DNA of 46,329 nt, taken from assembly GCA_022824205.1 (NCBI GenBank), contig JAJEAI010000096.1, positions 1-46,329 of the forward strand. Direction: 5' to 3'. The number at the start of each line of letters is the position of its first letter. The first letter of the stretch is position 1. This document shows, piece after piece, positions 22,267-32,262 of the stretch. Made by a program: the position numbers and the translations under genes. A model generated the notes under the pieces. That model did no database searches, had not been told where the DNA came from, and saw only the letters and a program-made list of their open reading frames with translations. This DNA is from Candidatus Binatia bacterium (GTDB lineage: Bacteria; Desulfobacterota; Binatia; UBA9968; JAJDTQ01).

Positions 22267-24924
22267 TCAGAAACTCAACGAGATGTCGCGGTGGTGCGAC
22301 AGGCAGGCGGCCACTTCCTTGGCCGTCGAGGTCGGCAGCCGTTCGAGTTGGCGGAGGCCGATGGTCTCGCGCAGAGCGTCCTCGTAGGCGGCCAGACCAG
22401 GGTCCAGGTCACGGGCGGCGCGGGAGCGCCACTCCAACTCGCGCTCCAACCGAGCGAGGGCATCCGCCAGCCGTTTCTCGGCGCGTTGCCGGCCGGAGGC
22501 GCCGCGCCTCACGTCCGAACGCGCCTTGGAGAGGCTTTCCCGCAAGTCGTAGGTGCCGGGCACGGTGCGGAGCGCGCGCTCGGCGTCACGTATGGCGGCG
22601 CTCGCCTGTTGCGCCGTTTGCGTGTTCACTATCTCCGGCAGCGCCTTGAGCTTCGCGCCGGCGGCCTCCAGCTCCGGCACTTTGGCGAGCATTTCGCGCA
22701 CCGTTCGCGCGGAGGAAGCGGCGTCGTCGACATTGCGCCGGTAGCTGCGCCGGGCGGTGTTCTCCTTCTTCTCGAGGGCGAGGTAACGCTTGTGCAACTC
22801 CTTCTCGCCCTCGGGGCGCGTCGCCTCCAGTTCGGCCCTCCGCTTCGTCAACTCCTCGACCTCTTGGCGCAACGCCGCGACTACCTCCGCGTCGGCATCC
22901 CGTCTCATGCGCCGGATCGTGGTCCGGATCTCGCGGATCTCCCGGTCGATGCGCCGTTCGTCCGCGTTGATGCGCCGGACTACCGCATGGGTGGACTTGT
23001 AGGTCTCGCCGAAGGCGCTTCGTTCCGCGTCGGCGCGGCGCACTTCCGAAACCAGGTCGAAGGTCCGAGCCGCCTTCTCCATGCCGCCGGTCAGGCTCTT
23101 GCGCACGCTTTCGGGGAGATAGCTCGTATCGAGGCCTTGGGCCGTCCGGATGCTTGCCCGGATGGTCTCGGCGTCGCGGTCGTACCGCTCGAACAGGTAC
23201 TCCTCCAGGCAGCGCTGGAGACGCGGGTTCCGGGGCGGCGGCGCGGTCTCGCCGGTGAGGGAGGTGCGCGCGGGCAGGTAGTTCACCAGGGGAGGATAGA
23301 ACCCGACGATGCCAAGGGCCACGAGCTGCAATGCGATGAACGCCACCACTCCCCGGTAGATGTCCGTGGTCAGCACCGAGGGCGGCGCCACGCCGCGCAG
23401 GTAGAACAGGGCGAAGCCGAACGGCGGCGTCAGGAAGGAGGTCTGCATGTTGACGCCGATCATGACGCCGAGCCACACCGCCGTGATGTTGGCGGAGGGA
23501 TCCGACAGCAGGATCGGCGCCACGATGGGCACCACCACCACGGCGATCTCGATGAAGTCGAGGAAGAAGCCGAGGATGAAGATCACCGCCATGACCACGA
23601 TGAACTGGGTCCAGAAACCGCCGGGCAGGGTGGTCAAGAACTCCTTGACCAACTCCTCGCCGCCGAAGCCCCGGAAGGCGGCGGTGAGCATGGCCGCGCC
23701 CAACAAGATGATGAAGACCATGGCGGTGGTCTTGGCGGTCTCCACCATGACGCCCGCAAGCATCTTCTCCGTACGGTAGGCGCGCCAGCCGCTCCAGGCC
23801 ACGGAGACCAGCAGTCCGGCCACGGCGAGAGCGGCAAGGGTCACACCCGTGGCTTCGTAGGCGCCGTGAACGGTACGTATGTTCAGGTCGAAGGTGGCCA
23901 GCAGGATGAAGAGGGCGATTAGTGAAACGCAGGCGATGATGGCCGGTGTGTAGCTTCCGCGCTGTCCTTCGGTGAGGCGGTAGCCTGCCATGATGGTGGC
24001 GCCCACGGCACCGATGGCGCCGGCCTGGTTGACCGTCGCGATGCCGGCGATGATGGACCCGAGCACGGCCAGGATCAGCGCCAGGGGCGGGACCAGGGCC
24101 AGCACCACGCGCAAGGCGAACCGGCGGTCAAACCGTCCTTCCATGGGGATGGCCGGTGCGCTGCCGGGCCGAATCAGCGCCACGGCCAGGATATAGATGA
24201 CGTAAAGGCCCACCAGCACTAACCCCGGTACGATGGCGCCCAGGAACATGTCGCCGGCGCTGGCCGAGGTGATGCCGAACTCCGTGGGCATGACGAAGTT
24301 GCCGGTGGCGGCCTTGTAGTCCGCCTGCCGCAACGTGCCCGCCTGGTCGGTGGCGTTGGAGAGTTGGTCGGCCAGGATGATCAGCACCACCGAGGGCGGT
24401 ATGATCTGCCCCAGTGTGCCGGCCGCGGAGATGGTTCCGGTGGCGAGCTGGCGGGAATAGCCGTTGCGGAGCATGGCCGGCAGCGAGATGAGGCCCATGG
24501 CCACCACGGTGGCGCCGAGAATGCCGGTGGTGGCGGCGAGCAGCGCTCCTACCAGCACCACCGAGATGCCGAGACCCCCGGGGACCGGCCCGAACAGGCG
24601 CGCCATGGTCACCAGCAGGTCTTCGGCGATCTTGGACCGTTGCAGCATGATACCCATGAACACGAACAGCGGCACGGCGATGATGGTGTCGCGTTCGACC
24701 TCCCAGTAGACACCTCGAAAATTGGTGACACCGGCCGTTAGCCATTGGATCGGTCCGTCCTGTGCGAAGAACGAGCTGGCGTCGCCGGTGAAGATGTAGC
24801 CGGTGACCGCGGCCAGCGCGATGGTCAGAATGGCCGAGCCGGGCAATGCAAAGGCCACGGGAAACCCCGATGCCAGGGCCCCGGCCATGGCCAGGATCAG
24901 CAGTGCGAGGAAGAGATGCTCCAC
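22267..24924 (-). CDS. dctM: TRAP transporter large permease (DctM) with long coiled-coil C-terminal tail
   Basis: An 885-residue protein. Residues 1-550 form the DctM permease with about 12-14 hydrophobic segments and typical stretches such as VPLFVFMGIML, LGQIIPPSVVLIILADQL and VNMQTSFLTPPFGFALFYLRG. The remaining 330 residues are soluble, highly charged and predicted to form long helices (RRINADERRIDREIREIR, EVEELTKRRAEL). DctM is the sodium-driven transport subunit of TRAP importers in the inner membrane; usual length is about 430-450, so both the membrane part and the tail are enlarged. GTG at 24924 starts two bases after the dctQ stop, so the genes are coupled. The tail may dock the SBP or a cytoplasmic partner; its role is unknown. 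Confidence 0.85.
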   Translation of the reverse strand: MEHLFLALLILAMAGALASGFPVAFALPGSAILTIALAAVTGYIFTGDASSFFAQDGPIQWLTAGVTNFRGVYWEVERDTIIAVPLFVFMGIMLQRSKIAEDLLVTMARLFGPVPGGLGISVVLVGALLAATTGILGATVVAMGLISLPAMLRNGYSRQLATGTISAAGTLGQIIPPSVVLIILADQLSNATDQAGTLRQADYKAATGNFVMPTEFGITSASAGDMFLGAIVPGLVLVGLYVIYILAVALIRPGSAPAIPMEGRFDRRFALRVVLALVPPLALILAVLGSIIAGIATVNQAGAIGAVGATIMAGYRLTEGQRGSYTPAIIACVSLIALFILLATFDLNIRTVHGAYEATGVTLAALAVAGLLVSVAWSGWRAYRTEKMLAGVMVETAKTTAMVFIILLGAAMLTAAFRGFGGEELVKEFLTTLPGGFWTQFIVVMAVIFILGFFLDFIEIAVVVVPIVAPILLSDPSANITAVWLGVMIGVNMQTSFLTPPFGFALFYLRGVAPPSVLTTDIYRGVVAFIALQLVALGIVGFYPPLVNYLPARTSLTGETAPPPRNPRLQRCLEEYLFERYDRDAETIRASIRTAQGLDTSYLPESVRKSLTGGMEKAARTFDLVSEVRRADAERSAFGETYKSTHAVVRRINADERRIDREIREIRTTIRRMRRDADAEVVAALRQEVEELTKRRAELEATRPEGEKELHKRYLALEKKENTARRSYRRNVDDAASSARTVREMLAKVPELEAAGAKLKALPEIVNTQTAQQASAAIRDAERALRTVPGTYDLRESLSKARSDVRRGASGRQRAEKRLADALARLERELEWRSRAARDLDPGLAAYEDALRETIGLRQLERLPTSTAKEVAACLSHHRDISLSF

Positions 24925-24926
24925 GG

Positions 24927-25934
24927 TCAGGATGGCTTGGGAGTTGGATAGGACTCAGCCTGTCCACGTAGAATTGCCATGCTATCCAGGAAGTACGCCA
25001 GGAACTGGGTCATCATGGACACCGCGTACACGGCGAGGAATCCCGCCATCAGGTACTTGACGTAGAGGCCAAAGCCGCTCTGTGTCGTCTCGAAGTAGAG
25101 TAGTGGGCTGTTGATGACCGATGCCTTGCCGGCCATGCCGACGCCGAGAATGGTCCAGCACAGCGGCATTCCCAGCACCATGGAACCCCAGGCGTTGACC
25201 AGGGCCTTGCGCTCTTGGGTGAAGTGGGTGAACAGCACGTCCACGCGGACGTGGCCTTCGGCCACCAGGGTATGAGCGCTGGCGAACAGGAACAACGCGG
25301 CGTACCAGAAACGGACCAAGTCTCCCATGAAGGCCTGCTCATAGGAGAAGATGAAGCGCGCGATGACGATCTGGAACTCGGCCACCACCACGAGTAGGGC
25401 GAGCCAAGTGAAGTCCAGCCTCCGTCTGAAGCAAGCCACCACTCCCGCCACCACGATCAGGGGGAAATGCACGTAGGGGCCGCGAAAGCTCGACACGCCC
25501 AGCCGCTGCGCCAACGTCTCGCCAAACACTGGGGGCAGCAGCCCTTCCACGCGCATGAACGAGATCACGGCGTCGACGATACCGATGAGGAACACTGCCC
25601 AGAAGGCCGTGGAGACGACATAGGCGGCGACGGAGCTGAGCAGCGCCGCATCCGACGCGAAGGTCCGATTCTGCGTCCAGAGCGCAATGACGATGACCGC
25701 GGCCACCGTCAGGACATAGCTGGCGAGCTGAACCCACGCCTGGATGAGCGCCGTTCCGTGAAGTGGCGCCTGCCCGAACATGCCCGCCGCGCCGGGCCAG
25801 TTCTGCCAGAAGTCTAGGTAGTTGTTGAAGAGGTACACGAAGGTAATCGCGGCCAGCGACAGCGCCAACGCGCGGTAAAGCGCATCGGCTATGCTGGAAC
25901 GTTTTCCCCCCGCTACCGACCGAACCTGTGTCAC
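24927..25934 (-). CDS. dctQ: TRAP transporter small permease (DctQ), extended form
   Basis: This 335-residue membrane protein has a C-terminal half (about 190-320) with the DctQ pattern: four hydrophobic helices, FASAHTLVAEGHVRVDVL, and a conserved small loop. The N-terminal half adds about four more membrane spans, giving roughly twice the normal DctQ size (160-180). It partners DctM in the inner membrane. The start is GTG at 25934 with only a weak ribosome site. It sits between the SBP gene (75 bp away, across a hairpin) and dctM (2 bp). Extended Q subunits occur in some TRAP systems for 2-oxo acids and related compounds; the substrate here is unknown. Confidence 0.8.
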   Translation of the reverse strand: MTQVRSVAGGKRSSIADALYRALALSLAAITFVYLFNNYLDFWQNWPGAAGMFGQAPLHGTALIQAWVQLASYVLTVAAVIVIALWTQNRTFASDAALLSSVAAYVVSTAFWAVFLIGIVDAVISFMRVEGLLPPVFGETLAQRLGVSSFRGPYVHFPLIVVAGVVACFRRRLDFTWLALLVVVAEFQIVIARFIFSYEQAFMGDLVRFWYAALFLFASAHTLVAEGHVRVDVLFTHFTQERKALVNAWGSMVLGMPLCWTILGVGMAGKASVINSPLLYFETTQSGFGLYVKYLMAGFLAVYAVSMMTQFLAYFLDSMAILRGQAESYPTPKPS

Positions 25935-25961
25935 TGCGGTGAAACCTGGCGACCTGTCACA

Positions 25962-25998
25962 CTACGGGCCGGCTCCTGGTTACTAGGCCGGCCCGTAG
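25962..25998. terminator. Intra-operon hairpin between dctP and dctQ
   Basis: CTACGGGCCGGC and GCCGGCCCGTAG form a perfect 12-bp stem with a 13-nt loop, in the 74-bp gap after the SBP stop codon. No strong T-run follows, so it more likely stabilises the SBP transcript and reduces read-through into the permease genes, as is common in binding-protein operons, than fully terminates. Confidence 0.6.
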
Positions 25999-26008
25999 CT
26001 TGAAATGT

Positions 26009-27121
<1,113 letters not shown>

Positions 27122-27180
27122 GGGCTCCTCCTTGTTGTGAATTGTCCGTCATCCGCCGCATCAGCGGCGGGTATTCCTGT

Positions 27181-27227
27181 CGGGCGCCAACGGTCTCGCA
27201 TCGCCGGACTCCGGATCTTGGCGCCCG
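27181..27227. repeat. Inverted repeat in the dctP leader
   Basis: CGGGCGCCAA (27181-27190) and TTGGCGCCCG (27218-27227) are perfectly complementary around a 27-nt spacer that itself contains a short TCCG/CGGA stem. It lies between the putative promoter and the dctP start, so it may be an operator or an mRNA structure of the TRAP operon. Nothing identifies a known riboswitch. Confidence 0.4.
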
Positions 27228-27252
27228 GACCGCATTGCAAGTTCAACCAATG

Positions 27253-27281
27253 ATACTACGATATGCGACGTTTTTGCGCAA
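27253..27281 (-). promoter_or_regulatory. Putative promoter of the TRAP operon
   Basis: On the minus strand TTGCGC (27276-27281) and TAGTAT (27253-27258) are 17 bp apart in an AT-rich patch about 135 bp upstream of dctP. The hexamers match the consensus only partly. Confidence 0.3.
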
Positions 27282-27299
27282 CGACATTCTTCCGGAATG

Positions 27300-27503
27300 T
27301 TAGCGCAAAGCGATAATCTCCGCCCGCACCTCCGGTGCGATGGCGTTGTTCGCCTTGCGCCCCCGATGCCCCGAAATCAGCCCCCGCGCCCCCTCCTCCC
27401 GGTAGCGCCGCACCCCGCTGCCGCATCCGCTTCCCGCCACCTCCTTTATCACTCCCAGCCGGTCCACTTCCTTCATCGTTAGCCCCGCTTCTGTTTGCGC
27501 CAA
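27300..27503 (-). pseudogene. ISNCY-type transposase, detached N-terminal fragment
   Basis: A fragment of 67 residues starting MAQTEAGLTMKEVDRLGVIKEV and continuing RRYREEGARGLISGHRGRKANNAIAPEVRAEIIA. This is the helix-turn-helix start of ISNCY-like transposases. About 20 residues of the recognition helix region are missing (KEVAGSGCGSGVRRYREE), and the frame runs out at 27300 without a catalytic domain. The catalytic part of the same type of protein lies next to it on the opposite strand, so the two pieces look like one gene split by an inversion or two overlapping insertions. Confidence 0.7.
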
Positions 27504-27544
27504 TCCCTTGCCCCCCTTCCTTCTGTCAAAGGGGACCTCTTAGC

Positions 27545-28350
27545 TTTGTAGAAAAGGGGACATGCTGGGGCTGGTGCGGGAGTGTTACGAGGACTTCTCA
27601 CCGACGTTGGCCGCGAGAAGCTCCGGGAGGTGCATGGCTATCGCGTATCGGCGGAGACGGTGCGCAAGTGGATGATCGAGCAGGGTCACGGAGGCGCGGA
27701 GAGATGCGGGTGCATCCGAGCCGCCTGCGGCGCGCGGCGCCGGGCGAGTTGGTGCAGATCGACGGCTCCCCGCACAGGTGGTTCGAAGACCGGGGGCCGT
27801 ACTGCACCTTGATCGTGTTCATCGATGACGCCACCAGCCAGCTCATGGCGCTGCGCTTCGATGGTGCCCCGACCCAGTTCACCCGCGCTCTGCTCACCCT
27901 CGACATCCAGCCCATCCACGCCAACACCCCCCCAGGCCAAGGGGCGCGTGGAACGGGCCAACGCCACCCTCCAGGACCGTCTGGTCAAGGAACTGCGCCT
28001 GAGGGGCCTGGACTCCATCGGCCAGGGCAACGCCTTCCTGCCCGAGTTCCTCGCCGACTACAACGGTCGCTTCGCCGTGCCGCCCCTCAATCCCCACCAC
28101 GCCCACCGCCCCGTGCTCCACGACTCCGCTTCCCTTGACCTCATCCTCAACAGCCACCACACGCCGCCTCACCCGCAACCTGACGCTACGCTACCGCAAC
28201 CGCGAATACCAGATCCTCGGCCAAGGCAAAGGCTACCGTCTGCGCTCCCACCCGGTCACCGTGTGCGAGGACTTCGACGGCCGCCTCACCCTGTTGTCCC
28301 AAGGCCGTACCCTCGACTACCGTGTCCTGGCACAAGGCCCTGACCCCATC
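27545..28350 (+). pseudogene. ISNCY-type transposase, frameshifted DDE-domain remnant
   Basis: Three plus-strand frames together read as the rest of an ISNCY-type transposase. The first has LVRECYEDFSPTLA and LREVHGYRVSAETVRKWMIEQG; the second has ELVQIDGSPHRWFEDRGP and LIVFIDDATSQLMALRFD; the third has AKGRVERANATLQDRLVKEL, then LTRNLTLRYRNREYQ with LGQGKGYRLRSHPVTVCEDF. Frameshifts fall near 27690, 27930 (a run of six C) and 28160. About 50 residues are missing after ALRFD, including the second catalytic Asp region. The gene cannot make an active enzyme. Confidence 0.8.
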
Positions 28351-28469
28351 CCGCTCGATGATGAAAAAAGCCTCCATCGAACCGTCTCCGCGGGATGCTG
28401 GCTTTCAGTACGGCAAAGATCCGATGGATCGGAAAACCGTTTTCCGGCAACCGGGATGCCCTTGTACCA

Positions 28470-29648
28470 TCAACGACGTTCGCGGACGCTGCTCACCAGC
28501 ATTCCGAACGTGGCGAACGCCACGGCCGACCCCAGCAGCATCGCCAGCGTCATGCTGTCCAGCCACGTGATGAGGTGGCCCATGGCCACCGGGGTGGTGA
28601 GGGCCGCGAGGTAGTGCATGGACATGATGAGTCCGCTGGCCGCGCCCACCCGGCCCTTGGCGGCCGAGTCTTGAGCCAGCGCCACCACCAGGGACGGTAC
28701 CGGCGACTTGCACAGGCCCAGGAGGCAGATGCCCGCGGCCAATGCCAGCGGATGAGTGAGCCAGCCGTAGACGGCCAGCACCACGAACACGCCGGGAACG
28801 GCTCCCATCAGAATGATGCGTTTCCGCCCCAGGCGGTCGGACAGCATCCCCAGCACCATGGCGCCGATGATGGGGGTGGCGCCCCAGGCCGCCATGACCA
28901 CGCCCGCCTCGTCGAGCGTCAGCTTCACCGCCTCCCGCAGGAACGTGGGCGTCCAGGAGGAGGTGATCCAGAATACCGAGCCGCCGAAGAACTGCGCCGC
29001 GGCCAGGATGATCATGTTCCTGTTGGGCGCCCCGGCTCTCGTGGCGCCCATGGCGCGGGGTGGTGCCTGCGCCCGCGCCGGTTCCCGGATGCGCAGCCAC
29101 TGGATCAACGCGATGGTGGCGGCGATGCAGCCCACCGTGGCGGTGGCGCCGCGCCATCCAAAACGCTGGATGACGGCGGCGGCCACGATGGGGCCGCTGA
29201 CGCTGCCGAGGCCGTAGGTGCCGGAGAGGAGGCCCATGCCGAAGCCGCGTCTCAGAGGCAGGAGATCGGACACCAGCGACAGCACCGACGCGGTGATGAT
29301 GCCGTATCCCAGGCCGGCCAGGGCGAGGCACGCGACCGCGGCCCCGTAGCTGTCGGCGGTGGAGACGAGACCGAACCCGAGACCCAGGGAGAAGCCGCCG
29401 CCGACCAGGACCCGGCGCCTGCCCAAGCTGTCGGAAAGCCGTCCGGCCGACCAGCTTGCGCACGCCGCGACCACGAAGATGGCGGTGAAAAGGGTCCCGG
29501 CCCAAGCCTCGGTCAGTGCAAGCGACGCCCGGATCTCCGGCAGGCCGATGCCGAGGACGGCCACCACCATGGCCGGCCCCACCGCAGAGAGGGCCGCCAC
29601 CGCCACGGACCCCCAATCGGTCCGGGCGGATTCGGGAGACGCGGGCAA
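28470..29648 (-). CDS. MFS transporter
   Basis: A 392-residue major facilitator with 12 hydrophobic segments. The loop 2-3 motif is WSAGRLSDSLGRRRVLVGGG and its second-half equivalent is GMLSDRLGRKRIILMG, both matching the MFS G-x-x-x-D-x-x-G-R-[RK] pattern. It is an inner-membrane proton-coupled carrier; the substrate is unknown, with closest general resemblance to drug or aromatic-acid carriers. The start is taken as TTG at 29648 because a TGA lies immediately before it in frame; a downstream GTG at codon 15 is an alternative. The gene is read leftward toward the transposase remnant. No regulator is adjacent. Confidence 0.8.
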   Translation of the reverse strand: MPASPESARTDWGSVAVAALSAVGPAMVVAVLGIGLPEIRASLALTEAWAGTLFTAIFVVAACASWSAGRLSDSLGRRRVLVGGGFSLGLGFGLVSTADSYGAAVACLALAGLGYGIITASVLSLVSDLLPLRRGFGMGLLSGTYGLGSVSGPIVAAAVIQRFGWRGATATVGCIAATIALIQWLRIREPARAQAPPRAMGATRAGAPNRNMIILAAAQFFGGSVFWITSSWTPTFLREAVKLTLDEAGVVMAAWGATPIIGAMVLGMLSDRLGRKRIILMGAVPGVFVVLAVYGWLTHPLALAAGICLLGLCKSPVPSLVVALAQDSAAKGRVGAASGLIMSMHYLAALTTPVAMGHLITWLDSMTLAMLLGSAVAFATFGMLVSSVRERR

Positions 29649-29746
29649 GGGTCAGCGGCCCCGGGATGGCGGAGCGACCGGCCCCGCCGCGGGCGGGGCC
29701 GGCCAATGGAAGGGAGCGGTCAAGCCGGTGTTCGCGGGACGCGCCA

Positions 29747-30724
29747 CTATGCGCCGAGGGCGATCTCGTTGATGCACGGCAGCCCGCTGGCGACGGTGCG
29801 GCAGCTCGATCCGTCGACGATCATGATCTCGCCTTCGGAGGTGGCGGCGATGACGCCGGGGCCGTCGGGGTCGGGCACCGTGTCCATGATGCCGCCGGGC
29901 AGGTCCTCGGCCACCGTCTTCCATTCAGTGGCCCCGTGCTCGCTCCGCAGCAGGGCGGCGCTGGCCCGCACCTTGCGCACCCAGGTGTTGGGCCGGCCCA
30001 GGGTCACCCCGACATACAGGCTGCCGTCATCCGTCTCGGTGACGGTGGTGCCGTAGGTGCGGACGTCGGACGGCGTGATCTCGGCCCAGTGGGCGGCGCG
30101 GTCGCGGCTGCGGAAGATACCCTCGCCGCAGGCCGCCACCACCAGTTCCGGGTCGTGCTTGCAGTGGTGCAGTTGGTGGATGTCGCGGTCCCACAGGCCT
30201 TCGTTGGCCGTGCGCCAGTCCGCGCCGTTGTCGTCGCTCACCAGCAGTCCGCCCACCTCGATGCCGGCGTAGAGCCGCGCAGGCGAAGAAGGATCGCCGG
30301 TCAGGTAGCGCGTACGCGGCGCCTGGGCCGGGTTCGGCGGGAAGACCCCGCAAGAGCCGCCCTCGCGCACGCCGGGCAGTTCCTCCCATCCTTTCCCGGG
30401 AGCGCCGTGGAACAGCGCCGCCGGACGGGTGCCCACGTACAGGGACCCCGGCAAAGCCCACAGCGCGAAGATGTCGAGATGGGGCACGTTGGGGCTCGAC
30501 CGTGTCCAGGTCTCGCCGCCGTCGTGGCTGTAGAACAGTCCCGAGTGCTCGGTGCCGCCGTAAACCGTCCGCGGGTCCTCCGGATCCACGGCGATGCAAC
30601 TCAGGTTCCAGAACGTCAGGTCGCGGGCCACCTGATCCCAGGAATCGCCGTTCTTCTCGAAACGGTACCACCCGGAATGGGTCATGACGTGCAACGCCTT
30701 CGTGTGACCGTTCGTATCGCTCAT
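29747..30724 (-). CDS. BNR/sialidase-like beta-propeller protein
   Basis: A 325-residue protein without signal peptide, made of repeated propeller blades. Asp-box-like motifs are visible: YSHDGGETWTR, VSDDNGADWRT, RSRDRAAHWAE. The pattern of LYVGT and LYAGI strands recurs about every 50 residues. Such exo-alpha-sialidase/VPS10-type propellers are found in cytoplasmic and exported proteins of varied function, and the catalytic residues of true sialidases are not evident. ATG at 30724 has GGGAGGAG nine bases upstream. The gene stands alone between the MFS and sirtuin genes. A binding or scaffold role is likelier than catalysis, but function is unknown. Confidence 0.75.
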   Translation of the reverse strand: MSDTNGHTKALHVMTHSGWYRFEKNGDSWDQVARDLTFWNLSCIAVDPEDPRTVYGGTEHSGLFYSHDGGETWTRSSPNVPHLDIFALWALPGSLYVGTRPAALFHGAPGKGWEELPGVREGGSCGVFPPNPAQAPRTRYLTGDPSSPARLYAGIEVGGLLVSDDNGADWRTANEGLWDRDIHQLHHCKHDPELVVAACGEGIFRSRDRAAHWAEITPSDVRTYGTTVTETDDGSLYVGVTLGRPNTWVRKVRASAALLRSEHGATEWKTVAEDLPGGIMDTVPDPDGPGVIAATSEGEIMIVDGSSCRTVASGLPCINEIALGA

Positions 30725-30834
30725 GGCGGTCTCCTCCCGTGGGTTGGGGTATGAAGCGCACGGAGTCTGCGTACCGGAAAGCTAGCCGAGCACTACCAGT
30801 CTTGCGGCGGATGTGTCAAGCTCGCCCGCGCCCG

Positions 30835-31587
30835 TCACGCGTCGGCGAGCAGCGGGTTCAGCGTGTGGAAGAACTCGCCGATTTCGCCCTGGTAGCTGTA
30901 GTCCGCCAGGGGTTCGATGTGGGTGGGTTCGCGGTTGACGATGGCGAGGAGCGCGCCGGCCTGCTTGGCGATGACGGGGAAGGATGCCGCGGGCTGCACC
31001 ACCAGCGACGAACCCACCACGATGAAGACATCGGCGGCCTCGCTCCAGGCCTGAGCCTGCTGCATGGCCGCCTGGGGCATGGGCTGGCCGAAGGAGATGG
31101 TGCCGGTCTTGAGCAGGCCGTCGCACGCGTCGCAGCGCGGCGAGGTGAAGGTTTCTCCCAGGCTCGCGAGGACCTCGTCGGGGTCGAAGAGCTTGCCGCA
31201 GCCGAGGCAGACTACGGTCCGGTCGGAGCCGTGGATCTCGACGGTCTTCTCGTCGGAGACGCCGCCGCGGCTGTGCAGCCCGTCGATGTTCTGGGTGATG
31301 AGCCCCAAGAGCTTGCCGCGCTTCTCGAAATCGCCGATGGAGGTGTGGCCGACGTTGGGCTCCACGTCCTTGTAGAGCTGGTAGCTTTCCTTCTTGCGCT
31401 GCCACGCCTGGACGCGTGCCTCCTCGCTGCTCACGAACTCGTCGAAGTACACCGGTCGCATGCGTGTCCACTTCCCGCCCGGACTTCTGAAGTCGGGAAT
31501 GCCGGATTCGGTGCTGATGCCCGCGCCGGTGAAGAAGACGATGTCCGTGGCGCGGCGAAGTCTGGCGGCAAAGTCGTCGAGGTTCAT
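30835..31587 (-). CDS. cobB: NAD-dependent protein deacylase, Sir2 family
   Basis: A 250-residue sirtuin with all active-site elements: GAGISTESGIPDFRS (21-35), TQNIDGLH (98-105), catalytic H119 in EIHGS, two Cys pairs for zinc (C127/C130 and C152/C155), GTISFGQPMP, GSSLVVQP, and NREPT for the NAD ribose. It removes acetyl or other acyl groups from lysines using NAD in the cytoplasm. Length is normal. The ATG at 31587 follows AAGGACG. It is read in the same direction as the neighbouring ParDE pair upstream, separated by 49 bp. The acyl preference (Tyr/Arg pair of SirT5-type desuccinylases) is not evident. Confidence 0.9.
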   Translation of the reverse strand: MNLDDFAARLRRATDIVFFTGAGISTESGIPDFRSPGGKWTRMRPVYFDEFVSSEEARVQAWQRKKESYQLYKDVEPNVGHTSIGDFEKRGKLLGLITQNIDGLHSRGGVSDEKTVEIHGSDRTVVCLGCGKLFDPDEVLASLGETFTSPRCDACDGLLKTGTISFGQPMPQAAMQQAQAWSEAADVFIVVGSSLVVQPAASFPVIAKQAGALLAIVNREPTHIEPLADYSYQGEIGEFFHTLNPLLADA

Positions 31588-31636
31588 GGGCGTCCTTCCG
31601 TGGGCTCAGTGCGGTCCGCCTGGGCAACCGTGCGGG

Positions 31637-31984
31637 TCAGTCGCGGAGAAGCCGTGTCGTCATGTGCCGTATGTGATCCTGCCCGCCGAAGAACACGGCC
31701 AGAACGCGGACGGTCCGGACTTCGTCATCGACGTCGAACCAATGGATCGCCCGTCCGATGGCCGCGTGCCGCAGGCCTGGCAGGAGATCGTCGTGGCCTT
31801 GGCCCCGGTGGGGAATGGCCGGTATACGGTTCGCCGCCGCGCGGATTTCCAGAACCCGTGCCTCCGCATGAGCGAATGCGCTCTCCAAGCTCTCGCCGAA
31901 ACCAAGGTAGCTGTCGAGGAGATGGTCGAAGATCAGCCCGAAATCGCGTTCCGCCTCGGCCGAGAACTCAAGACGATACGCCAT
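31637..31984 (-). CDS. parE: ParE-type toxin (RelE/ParE superfamily)
   Basis: A 115-residue toxin with the RelE/ParE fold pattern: MAYRLEFSAEAERDFGLIFDHL at the start, a central helix pair, then RHAAIGRAIHWFDVDDEVRTVRVLAVFFGGQDHIRHM, the strand-rich C-terminal part. ParE members poison DNA gyrase; RelE members cut mRNA on the ribosome, and the sequence fits ParE better because of its ParD partner. The ATG at 31984 lies inside the antitoxin gene, a 17-base overlap. It is complete. It lies directly upstream of the sirtuin gene but is probably an independent unit. Confidence 0.85.
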   Translation of the reverse strand: MAYRLEFSAEAERDFGLIFDHLLDSYLGFGESLESAFAHAEARVLEIRAAANRIPAIPHRGQGHDDLLPGLRHAAIGRAIHWFDVDDEVRTVRVLAVFFGGQDHIRHMTTRLLRD

Positions 31985-32243
31985 GCGCCCGGCGTTTCTT
32001 CGAGATCATTTCCGCCAACCGGCCGTCCATCCCTTCCGCGCTGACGAAGGTGCCCGCGCGGCGGTGGGTGAGAACTTCCCGCAACGCCGCAAGCTCCAGC
32101 TCTTCGGCGTCCATGCGCTGGCGGAGCATGTCCACGCCTTGCTGGAGGACCGCGCTGAGGCTCGCGTACCGGCCGGTGTCCACCAGTGCCCTGGCGAAGG
32201 CGTGCTGCTCGTCGGTGAGCGAGATTGAAGACTTGACAGCCAC
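31968..32243 (-). CDS. parD: ParD-type antitoxin
   Basis: A 91-residue antitoxin starting MAVKSSISLTDEQHAFARAL, then VDTGRYASLSAVLQQGVDML, the ribbon-helix-helix DNA-binding half of ParD/CopG-type proteins. The acidic C-terminal half (EELELAALREVL...) would bind the toxin. It starts with GTG at 32243 with AAGGAG seven bases upstream and overlaps the toxin gene by 17 bases. The pair is expected to repress itself through the inverted repeat just upstream. Confidence 0.85.
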   Translation of the reverse strand: MAVKSSISLTDEQHAFARALVDTGRYASLSAVLQQGVDMLRQRMDAEELELAALREVLTHRRAGTFVSAEGMDGRLAEMISKKRRAHGVSS

Positions 32244-32262
32244 GGATGGTCTCCTTCAGGGC

